Source of the DNA: Nitrospinota bacterium
GTDB lineage: Bacteria > Nitrospinota > Nitrospinia > SZUA-224
Direction: 5' to 3'
Assembly (NCBI GenBank): GCA_016212345.1
Contig: JACRGM010000230.1
Coordinates: 1 to 9,149 of the forward strand
DNA length: 9,149 bases
Shown here: positions 1 through 5,788 of the stretch, piece after piece
Layout of the letters: each line of letters begins with the position of its first letter
Numbering within the stretch: the first letter of the stretch is position 1
Made by a program: the position numbers and the translations under genes
Notes under the pieces: generated by a model
Database searches by the model: none
What the model saw: only the letters and a program-made list of their open reading frames with translations
What the model was told of the DNA's origin: nothing

Positions 1-89
1 AAATTACACAAGGCTAGAGGGAAAAATCCGAGTAAGGCGTACTGAGTAGTACGTTGTCGAGGATTTCGACTGATAACGCCGTGTAATTT
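1..89. repeat. 89-bp palindromic repeat (MITE/REP-like)
   Basis: Seen directly: the ends are a perfect 9-bp inverted repeat (AAATTACAC at 1-9, GTGTAATTT at 81-89). AAATCC at 24-29 pairs with GGATTT at 61-66. A central hairpin has CGTACT at 38-43, a GAGT loop, and AGTACG at 48-53. All the pairs are centred on base 45, so this is one symmetric element and not several chance hairpins. No gene lies in it. The window starts at its first base, so I cannot see a left flank, a target duplication, or whether the symmetry continues further left. The right arm carries GAGGATTTC at 59-67, a word also found in the right arm of the larger palindrome near 5590. It is most likely a non-autonomous mobile or REP-like repeat; the function is unknown. 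Confidence 0.75.
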
Positions 90-141
90 GTTATATGGAA
101 ATCTAGACCTTAGTCAGCACAAAGAGGGATGAAAAATGGGT

Positions 142-169
142 GGCATGGACAAACTTGTTTGTCCGTGCC
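142..169 (+). promoter_or_regulatory. Leader hairpin upstream of amrB
   Basis: GGCATGGACAAAC at 142-154 pairs with GTTTGTCCGTGCC at 157-169, with one T-G wobble. This gives a stem of about 12 bp with a tight loop. A second complementary pair, CACAAAG at 118-124 with CTTTGTG at 169-175, could enclose it in an alternative fold. The hairpin ends 45 bases before the amrB start. The bases after it (TTTGTGG) are a poor U-tract, so a classical rho-independent terminator is doubtful. It may be the terminator of an upstream gene, an attenuator, or a mobile remnant. Confidence 0.5.
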
Positions 170-214
170 TTTGTGGTAGGGTGAAAGGGTATTTTCAGAG
201 GAGGGGTGATTTGA

Positions 215-1024
215 ATGATCAGGAGACCAGCGGTTGCAGGGGGGTTTTATGACGCTTCCCCAGATGGGTTGAAGAGGGAGGTGAGTGGATTAATAGTTGA
301 GGGTGGAGAGAAGGATAAGGAGAAGGTCGTGGGTATAATCTCTCCACATGCAGGATTTAGCTACTCTGGCCCTGTTGCAGGTGCTGTATATTCGAGGATT
401 CAGATGCCAATGACATTTGTTATCATAGGGCCAAACCATACAGGTTATGGTGAAAGGGCATCTGTAATGACCTCTGGTGAATGGGAGATGCCTAATGGTA
501 ATGTCCCTATAAATTTAGAGCTTGCTAAAGATATCCTTGCCAGATCAAGATTTATGAAGGAGGATGAAAATGCCCATCTACGGGAGCACTCAATAGAGGT
601 GCAGATCCCATTTATACAGTATTTCACAGATGATTTTGATATTGTCCCCATAGCCCTGATGTCAATTGACTATAAGATATGTGAGGATATAGGTAAGGCC
701 ATCTCTGAGGCTGTTAAGGAGAGCAAGGATTCGGTAGTTATTGTAGCAAGTACAGATATGACCCATTATGAACCTCAGACCACTGCAGAGGATAAGGATA
801 AGATGGCCATAGAATATCTCCTTAAACTCGATCCTATGGGGCTTTATAATATAGTAAGAGATAAGAAGATTACTATGTGTGGATTATGTCCAACAGTTGC
901 GATGTTGATCGCTAGTAAGGAGTTAGGTGCTAAAGAGGGATTATTAGTAAGGTATATGACCTCTGGAGAGGTAAGTGGGGATTATGATCAGGTTGTAGGT
1001 TATGCAGGTGTGCTTATAAAGTAA
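215..1024 (+). CDS. amrB: AmmeMemoRadiSam system protein B (MEMO1 family)
   Basis: This 269-residue protein is a full-length MEMO-like protein, a family related to extradiol-dioxygenase-type metal sites. It starts with the family opening RRPAVAGGFYD. The residues matching the metal-site cluster of human MEMO1 are visible: H45 in SPHAGFSYSG, H75 in GPNHTGYG, D181 and H184 in STDMTHYEP, and C222 in MCGLCPTVAM. E124-H125 in EHSIEVQIPF is also typical. In bacteria the family usually occurs with an AMMECR1-domain protein and a radical SAM enzyme. Neither partner is in this window: the radical SAM gene at 3255-4358 is of a different type. The biochemical role in bacteria is not well established. 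AGGAGG at 199-204, ten bases before ATG 215, supports the start. The shc start follows 15 bases after the stop, suggesting co-transcription. Confidence 0.93.
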   Translation: MIRRPAVAGGFYDASPDGLKREVSGLIVEGGEKDKEKVVGIISPHAGFSYSGPVAGAVYSRIQMPMTFVIIGPNHTGYGERASVMTSGEWEMPNGNVPINLELAKDILARSRFMKEDENAHLREHSIEVQIPFIQYFTDDFDIVPIALMSIDYKICEDIGKAISEAVKESKDSVVIVASTDMTHYEPQTTAEDKDKMAIEYLLKLDPMGLYNIVRDKKITMCGLCPTVAMLIASKELGAKEGLLVRYMTSGEVSGDYDQVVGYAGVLIK

Positions 1025-1039
1025 GATCTCGGAATTTTG

Positions 1040-2977
1040 ATGTTTCGGAATTTGAAGATCGAAAGATTGGATCAGACTATCTCTAGAGCAAGGGACTACC
1101 TCCTCTCATGTCAGGATCAGGAAGAGGGATACTGGGTCGGGGAACTTAGATGTGATGTCTCTGTTACCGCTGATTATATACTCCTGAGACATGCCTTTGG
1201 TAAAATCTCTAAGGTAAAAATAGATAAGGCGATTGCATGGATACTCCACAATCAACTTGATGATGGTGGATGGGGTATCTATCCAGGGGGGGAGAGCGAG
1301 ATAAATGTATCTGTGAAGGCATACTTTGCCTTAAGGATATGTGGGGTCTCTCATAGAGAGGATCTCATGAAAAATGCGGAAAAGAGGATAAAGGAGCTTG
1401 GAGGTATAATGAAGATAAATACCTTCACCCGTATCCTCCTGGCACTCTTTGGAGAGTATGAATGGGATTGGCTACCCCCAATGCCGATCGAGATGATCTT
1501 ATTTCCAAAGAGATTCTATTTTAATCTATACGAGATAGCCTATTGGTCACGTATTATTATCATCCCCTTACTTATAATTATAGCCAAGAGGTATGTATTT
1601 AGATTAACAGAGGAGAATATCCTTGAGGGTCTTTATAATGAAAGATATGAGGAAAGGAGATTCAAGATACTCCCCATCGAAGATAGGTTTAATTTTTTTA
1701 ATCTTTTCATTAATAATATCTACACGAGAATAGATACAACATTCAAATTGATTGGAAAGACAAACTATAAACCCTTTAGAAAGGTAGCTATTAGTAGGGC
1801 AGAGGATTGGATCATTGAGAGATTGGAATATAGCGGAGGATTAGGTGCCATATGGCCTGGTATGTTCAATTCACTCTTTGCCTTTAAGGCCCTTGGATAT
1901 AGCGATACTCATCCTCATATAACAGATACAATGAGACATATAGAAGAACTAGTTGTTGAAACAGATGATTTCTTAAGGGTCCAGCCATGCCTTTCACCTG
2001 TGTGGGATACAGCTATCTCTATAAATGCCTTGATCTCTTCTGGTCTTAAAACTGACCACCCTTCATTGATAAAGGCTGGCACATGGCTCATTGATAAACA
2101 GACAAGATTACCAGGAGATTGGTCTAAAAAGGTTAGAGATGTCAAAGGTGGAGGATGGTATTTTCAGTTTGAAAATGAATTTTACCCTGATGTGGATGAT
2201 ACTGCAATGGTTATCATGGCATTGAAAGATATTGCCTTTTCAGATAGTTCCGCCTCACAAAAGGGAATTGAAGATGGTATAGCCTGGCTTAGGGCTATGC
2301 AAAATATGGATGGAGGATGGGGGGCATTTGATCATACAAATCTTATAAAGGAGATCTTAAATCAACTCCCCTTTGCCGATTTTGGCTCCCTCCTTGATCT
2401 ATCGACTAGTGATGTAACAGGGAGGGCACTAGAGGCAATGGGGAGATTAGGATTAAATATATCTGATGAAAAGGTAAAACGGGCTGTGGGGTTCCTTAGA
2501 GACGAGCAGGAAAGAAGTGGTGCATGGTATGGAAGATGGGGTGTTAATTATATATATGGCACATGGTCAGTCATGAGTGCCTTTAAATCTGTGGGATTTG
2601 ATATGAATAATAATATAATAAAGCGAGGGGTAAAATGGTTAAAGAGTAAACAGAATCAGGATGGTGGTTGGGGAGAGAGTCCAGAATCTTATAAAGATGT
2701 AGAGGTTGCAGGGACGAGGAGATCAACCCCCTCCCAGACATCATGGGCACTTATGGCACTTATTGCAGCTTATGAGACAGGATGTGATGAGGTTATAAAA
2801 GGGATCAAATATCTTGTTGATACACAAACAAGTGAAGGCAGATGGGAAGAAGATGCCTTTACAGGCACAGGATTTCCCACTGCCTTTTATCTTGGCTATG
2901 AGTTGTACAGTGTATATTTCCCCTTAATGGCACTTGGTAGATTCAGACAGATTCTACCCTCTTTATCTCAGGGATAG
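1040..2977 (+). CDS. shc: Squalene-hopene cyclase
   Basis: This 645-residue enzyme cyclises squalene to hopene/hopanol, the first committed step of hopanoid synthesis. It acts as a monotopic enzyme at the inner membrane. The acid motif DVDD lies at 384-387 within the diagnostic stretch GGWYFQFENEFYPDVDDTA. QW-type repeats are seen at 72-78, 421-427, 490-496, 538-544 and 596-602. SPVWDTA (W322), YWSR (W169), NYIYGTW and the C-terminal GTGFP with aromatics F612, Y617, Y620 and Y623 match the active-site and structural residues known from the Alicyclobacillus enzyme. R462 occupies the place of its His451, a common substitution as far as I recall. The usual GFPGDFY reads GFPTAFY here. Hydrophobic residues 151-183 fit the membrane-binding region. 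I chose ATG 1040 over the adjacent TTG 1037 because it leaves six bases after a weak GGA ribosome site. No other hopanoid genes are nearby. The 3' end overlaps the opposing Fe-S scaffold gene by 35 bases. Confidence 0.97.
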   Translation: MFRNLKIERLDQTISRARDYLLSCQDQEEGYWVGELRCDVSVTADYILLRHAFGKISKVKIDKAIAWILHNQLDDGGWGIYPGGESEINVSVKAYFALRICGVSHREDLMKNAEKRIKELGGIMKINTFTRILLALFGEYEWDWLPPMPIEMILFPKRFYFNLYEIAYWSRIIIIPLLIIIAKRYVFRLTEENILEGLYNERYEERRFKILPIEDRFNFFNLFINNIYTRIDTTFKLIGKTNYKPFRKVAISRAEDWIIERLEYSGGLGAIWPGMFNSLFAFKALGYSDTHPHITDTMRHIEELVVETDDFLRVQPCLSPVWDTAISINALISSGLKTDHPSLIKAGTWLIDKQTRLPGDWSKKVRDVKGGGWYFQFENEFYPDVDDTAMVIMALKDIAFSDSSASQKGIEDGIAWLRAMQNMDGGWGAFDHTNLIKEILNQLPFADFGSLLDLSTSDVTGRALEAMGRLGLNISDEKVKRAVGFLRDEQERSGAWYGRWGVNYIYGTWSVMSAFKSVGFDMNNNIIKRGVKWLKSKQNQDGGWGESPESYKDVEVAGTRRSTPSQTSWALMALIAAYETGCDEVIKGIKYLVDTQTSEGRWEEDAFTGTGFPTAFYLGYELYSVYFPLMALGRFRQILPSLSQG

Positions 2978-3161
2978 ATTTTTTGAGGAATTTTTCTATA
3001 CCCATCTTGAGGGTCATAATAGCGCTGGGACAGGTGCCACATGCACCAGTAAGTCGTACCTTTACAACACCATCTTTGACATCCACCAGTTCAACATCGC
3101 CCCCATCAGCCTGCAAAGTTGGTCTTATGTCATTAAGTACCTTTTCAACTTTTTCTTTCAT
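2943..3161 (-). CDS. NifU C-terminal (Nfu) domain Fe-S scaffold protein
   Basis: This 72-residue protein consists only of the NifU C-terminal domain. The family binds an iron-sulfur cluster between subunits and passes it to client proteins in the cytoplasm. The N-terminal signature runs from VEKVLNDIRPTLQADGGDVEL into the CXXC motif GACGTCPSA, with C41 and C44 as cluster ligands. The C-terminal LKMGIEKFLKKSIPEIKRV is typical. The length matches stand-alone single-domain members; there is no A-type or IscU-like domain. The ribosome site GGAGGTG (complement of 3167-3173) lies five bases before the ATG and fixes the start. It lies downstream of a radical SAM gene on the same strand after 93 bases, so it could be co-transcribed or use its own promoter at 3180-3217. 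A role in supplying clusters to the radical SAM neighbour is only an inference. Its last 35 bases run antisense through the end of shc. Confidence 0.92.
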   Translation of the reverse strand: MKEKVEKVLNDIRPTLQADGGDVELVDVKDGVVKVRLTGACGTCPSAIMTLKMGIEKFLKKSIPEIKRVESV

Positions 3162-3179
3162 CTTTACACCTCCAATCTT

Positions 3180-3217
3180 ATTATATTTAATTTATAATAG
3201 ATTTCTTCCACAGTCAA
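3180..3217 (-). promoter_or_regulatory. Candidate promoter for the Nfu-type gene
   Basis: Read on the minus strand, TTGACT (complement of 3212-3217) is a 5/6 match to a -35 box. It is followed by TATAAA after 15 bases (3191-3196) or TAAATT after 17 bases (3189-3194). A perfect TATAAT lies a little further down (3180-3185) but has no good -35 at the right distance. The region is AT-rich, so matches arise easily. It sits in the 93-base gap before the gene, just ahead of its ribosome site. Confidence 0.45.
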
Positions 3218-3254
3218 TAGTCATAAAAAAAATCAAAATGCAATTTCACTTTTT

Positions 3255-4358
3255 TTAGAATAGTCTTCTCTGATAGTAAAAATACCCTTTTAATATCTTC
3301 CACAGAAATATTGAATTGACCTGTCTGAGGATAGATGATGCAAGAGATGATCCTCCTATACATCTCATACAATAGGGGTGGATGATCCTGAATCTCTTGA
3401 ATCCCTTCACAATAAAGACAACCTCTTCAGAGTTCAATATATCGATGATCCTGAGATTATTGACATTCCCCATAATTGTCTTACCATCAAAGTCCCTGCA
3501 GCAAAGGACAAAATCCCCATTCCACAATATACCAAAGTGATCGGTCAATGCACTACAGTAACCGAATCTTCCCTTTACAACAGGTCTCTTTGCCATAGCG
3601 TTTCCCCAATTATCGAGGAGATAGGTCTCAAAGAATATATTAGGGGCTATCTCAAGGACATTCCATCTGTTTATCGTAATCCTATCAATACCCTTTAATA
3701 CCCGATCCTCCGTTATCCTATCTTTTATCCCCTCAATCTGATAAATCCTCTTTGTCCATATCTTCATCCTCTCCTGTAAGGTCTTTGTATCATTTATTAC
3801 ATTGATCTCTCCTATTGCAGGTCTTACAGAGCCACTGTACTTTGTATTGAGAAAGTGTATCTTGACAATCTTCTCTTCATGATCTTTTCGTAGATCCCTT
3901 ATATAGTCTATTGTCTGCTGACTATATCTCTCAAAGGTCAGATCCTTGGCCCTTCTTAGTCTGAAGGAGTCCTCATCTGGGGTCTGTAACGATATATTGA
4001 TCTGATCGATCCCTATCCTGATTAGTTTATCTGAATTCTCTGGGGTGAGGTAGCTTCCATTAGTAGTAAGCCCTATCTTGATCCCTCTCTTTATACCATA
4101 TTCCATTGCATCAAATATATTGGGGTGCATAAATGGTTCACCCATGATGTGGAATGTAATCTTTTCGGTTATATTATTCTCTGCTAACTCATCTATTATC
4201 CTCTTTACTAGGTCATACCTCATATATCCCTTTTCTCGGGTCATAATAGATTTGGGACAGAAGATACAGTTAAAATTGCAGATATTAGTCAATTCTATGT
4301 GAACACGGCTTAATGGGAATTGTACATACCTCCCTATCTTGTTTAGATTACCTTTCAT
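3255..4358 (-). CDS. Radical SAM protein with SPASM/twitch-like C-terminus
   Basis: This 367-residue protein has the radical SAM cluster motif C27-X3-C31-X2-C34 (CNFNCIFC), which binds the 4Fe-4S cluster that cleaves S-adenosylmethionine. GEP at 73-75 matches the SAM-binding GGE-like motif, and TTNG at 98-101 and INISLQ at 120-125 are further family hallmarks. The C-terminal part has C268, GDFVLCC (C286/C287), and C330-X2-C333. This is the start of a SPASM-type pattern, but the usual later cysteines are missing. I infer one auxiliary cluster rather than two. Residues about 150-265 are not recognisable to me. The substrate is unknown. The protein is not the adenosylhopane synthase HpnH, which opens differently. 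The ATG overlaps the end of lpxK by 11 bases and has its own AAGGAGAA site (complement of 4365-4372), so translation is probably coupled to lpxK. A link to envelope or lipid modification is suggested only by that position. Confidence 0.9.
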   Translation of the reverse strand: MKGNLNKIGRYVQFPLSRVHIELTNICNFNCIFCPKSIMTREKGYMRYDLVKRIIDELAENNITEKITFHIMGEPFMHPNIFDAMEYGIKRGIKIGLTTNGSYLTPENSDKLIRIGIDQINISLQTPDEDSFRLRRAKDLTFERYSQQTIDYIRDLRKDHEEKIVKIHFLNTKYSGSVRPAIGEINVINDTKTLQERMKIWTKRIYQIEGIKDRITEDRVLKGIDRITINRWNVLEIAPNIFFETYLLDNWGNAMAKRPVVKGRFGYCSALTDHFGILWNGDFVLCCRDFDGKTIMGNVNNLRIIDILNSEEVVFIVKGFKRFRIIHPYCMRCIGGSSLASSILRQVNSIFLWKILKGYFYYQRRLF

Positions 4359-5457
4359 GAGGGGTTCTCCTTATAAACTCCACTATCATCTTTTCCCATT
4401 CATCCCTTTTCTCTATTATCTCCATGTCTATCTTCAATCCCCAGAGTGGAAAGGATAAGGGTAGATGATCAAGGAGTGCAGATCCATCCTTTTCCGTGGT
4501 CAGTATTATTTCAACATCCCTCCCCATCTCCTTGATATCCCTTATATCACTATCACTATATCTATGATGATCAGGATATGTGAGAAATCTGACTATATTA
4601 CCTCCCACCTTCATTATTATATCCCTGAAGGATTGAGGCGAACCAATCCCACAGAAGGCAAGTATCTTCTTATCTCTAAGCATACCAATATCCCTCTCCT
4701 CACAGGAATTAAGATCAATACATCTAATGGCCACATCTCTGCTCCTAAAGATAGGTATATCTCTCTTAAGTCTTTCACCTATATTGGATAGATCCCTATC
4801 TTTAGTATTATTATTATGACATCTTGTCATCAAGACTATATCCGCTCGATCCATATTGGATAGAGGCTCCCTGAGAATCCCCCTCGGAAAGAGAAGATTA
4901 TTTCCAAACGGATTAGTGGTATCTATAAGGAGTATATTGAGATTCCTATGTAGCCTTATATGCTGGTAACCGTCGTCAAGTATAGCCACATCTATCCTGA
5001 ACCTATCCTCAGCATATCTCCCAATAAGATACCGATCCTTTCCTGTCAGAATGGGTATACCCTTTAATCCCTTTGCAAGCATATAGGCCTCTTCACCTAT
5101 ATATGGAGGCCTTAAAAGTATCTTATCCCCATCTGAGACGAGATTTATCCTCTCCTTTGATCTCCCTTTGTAGCCACGACTGAGGACAGCTACCTTAAAT
5201 TCCTTGTTCTTTAACATATTGGCGATCATCTTTACAGTAGGTGTCTTCCCTGTACCACCCATGGTGATATTACCTATGCTGATCACCTTGCAACCAAGGG
5301 TCTTTATTCTTAAGAGACTATTATGATAAAGGGGTATCCGAGTCTGCTGGATTAGATAATTAACAAGGGAAAGGAGATATAATAATCCTTTAATGGGATT
5401 TAATAAGGGATATTCAGCCCTGTCTGTAATGATTTTAAGAAGAGATCCTTTTGTCAT
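4348..5457 (-). CDS. lpxK: Tetraacyldisaccharide 4'-kinase
   Basis: This 369-residue protein uses ATP to phosphorylate the 4' position of the tetraacyldisaccharide-1-phosphate lipid A precursor, forming lipid IVA on the cytoplasmic face of the inner membrane. The P-loop GNITMGGTGKTP lies at 62-73, followed by SRGYKG at 93-98 and the family signature DDGYQHIRLHRNLNILLID starting at D161. NPFGNNLLFPRGILREPL is also typical. A hydrophobic helix at about 24-38 fits the N-terminal membrane anchor. I chose ATG 5457, which has AGAGGGAG just upstream (complement of 5459-5466, GAGG four bases from the ATG). A TTG at 5481 would add eight residues but has no ribosome site. The radical SAM gene follows with an 11-base overlap. 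A palindromic element ends only 42 bases upstream, and I see no clear promoter between, so that insertion may have changed lpxK expression. The gene shows the organism makes lipid A. Confidence 0.95.
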   Translation of the reverse strand: MTKGSLLKIITDRAEYPLLNPIKGLLYLLSLVNYLIQQTRIPLYHNSLLRIKTLGCKVISIGNITMGGTGKTPTVKMIANMLKNKEFKVAVLSRGYKGRSKERINLVSDGDKILLRPPYIGEEAYMLAKGLKGIPILTGKDRYLIGRYAEDRFRIDVAILDDGYQHIRLHRNLNILLIDTTNPFGNNLLFPRGILREPLSNMDRADIVLMTRCHNNNTKDRDLSNIGERLKRDIPIFRSRDVAIRCIDLNSCEERDIGMLRDKKILAFCGIGSPQSFRDIIMKVGGNIVRFLTYPDHHRYSDSDIRDIKEMGRDVEIILTTEKDGSALLDHLPLSFPLWGLKIDMEIIEKRDEWEKMIVEFIRRTPHER

Positions 5458-5499
5458 GCTCCCTCTGATGAAAATCGTCAAAGAAAGAACTTGTCTTTA

Positions 5500-5679
5500 G
5501 GGCTCGGTCAAAAATAAAATGTCATTTTAAGGGTAAGATTTATATTAGGTTTGGTTGATTCTGCTCTCGTGAAACCGCAGGAATAGTAGCGCTATTTTGA
5601 GGATTTCTCGAGGGTAGAATCGATCAAAGATAATGTGAAGATTGCCCTTTATAATGTCATTTTATTTTTGACCAAGCCC
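5500..5679. mobile_element. 180-bp palindromic MITE-like element
   Basis: Seen directly: the left end 5500-5521 (GGGCTC, then GGTCAAAAATAAAATG) and the right end 5658-5679 are inverted repeats with one mismatch in 22 bases. The pairing continues, with small mismatches and gaps, to a central TAGCGCTA at 5587-5594. The whole element could therefore fold into a single long hairpin. TTA flanks both sides (5497-5499 and 5680-5682), consistent with a target duplication of TTA or TA. There is no open reading frame of note, so it would have to be moved by a transposase encoded elsewhere. It fills most of the gap between lpxK and the divergent HlyD gene. The family is not identified; a TA-type target would fit IS630/mariner-like mobilisation, but this is weak evidence. 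Confidence 0.85.
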
Positions 5680-5696
5680 TTAATTCAAATTATCAT
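5668..5696 (+). promoter_or_regulatory. Hybrid promoter formed by the palindromic element's right end
   Basis: TTGACC at 5668-5673 lies inside the terminal inverted repeat and is a 5/6 match to the sigma-70 -35 box. Exactly 17 bases later, in the flanking DNA, TATCAT at 5691-5696 is a 5/6 match to the -10 box. It reads towards the HlyD/ABC operon, leaving a leader of about 85 bases. The mirror copy of TTGACC in the left repeat has only TCTTTC at the equivalent position, so no such promoter forms towards lpxK. Activity is inferred from sequence only. Confidence 0.5.
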
Positions 5697-5740
5697 AAAT
5701 AAGAACCAAAATCGAGGGGAAAAATGAGGGTAAAAATGAG

Positions 5741-5769
5741 TTGATGTAAAGTATTCCTCATGATACTAT
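5741..5769 (+). promoter_or_regulatory. Second candidate promoter before the HlyD gene
   Basis: TTGATG at 5741-5746 and TACTAT at 5764-5769 are separated by 17 bases and each match the sigma-70 consensus at four of six positions. A transcript from here would start about a dozen bases before ATG 5789. Just upstream, AAAAATGAG is repeated at 5720-5728 and 5732-5740, twelve bases apart, which could be an operator or chance in A-rich DNA. Confidence 0.35.
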
Positions 5770-5788
5770 AGTTACACTTTAATGTATT

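Noticed and set aside
142..180. Rho-independent terminator
   Set aside because: The stem is good but the following bases (TTTGTGGTAGG) do not form a U-tract. I list it as a leader hairpin only.
1037..1039. TTG start for shc
   Set aside because: The very next codon is ATG with better spacing from the only GGA-like site.
2934..3258. Plus-strand reading frames after shc
   Set aside because: They are antisense shadows of the Nfu-type gene and have no family features or ribosome sites.
3255..4358. Radical SAM protein as HpnH (adenosylhopane synthase), given shc nearby
   Set aside because: The N-terminus and the sequence around the CX3CX2C motif do not resemble HpnH, and the C-terminal cysteines fit a SPASM/twitch-type protein instead.
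3255..4358. Radical SAM protein as the partner of amrB in an AmmeMemoRadiSam set
   Set aside because: It lies on the opposite strand in another operon and carries SPASM-like cysteines that I do not expect in that partner.
5458..5481. TTG start extending lpxK by eight residues
   Set aside because: No ribosome site precedes it, while ATG 5457 has AGAGGGAG directly upstream.
5482..5512. Mirror-image promoter from the left end of the palindrome towards lpxK
   Set aside because: The -35 copy is there, but the sequence 17 bases on (TCTTTC) is not a credible -10.
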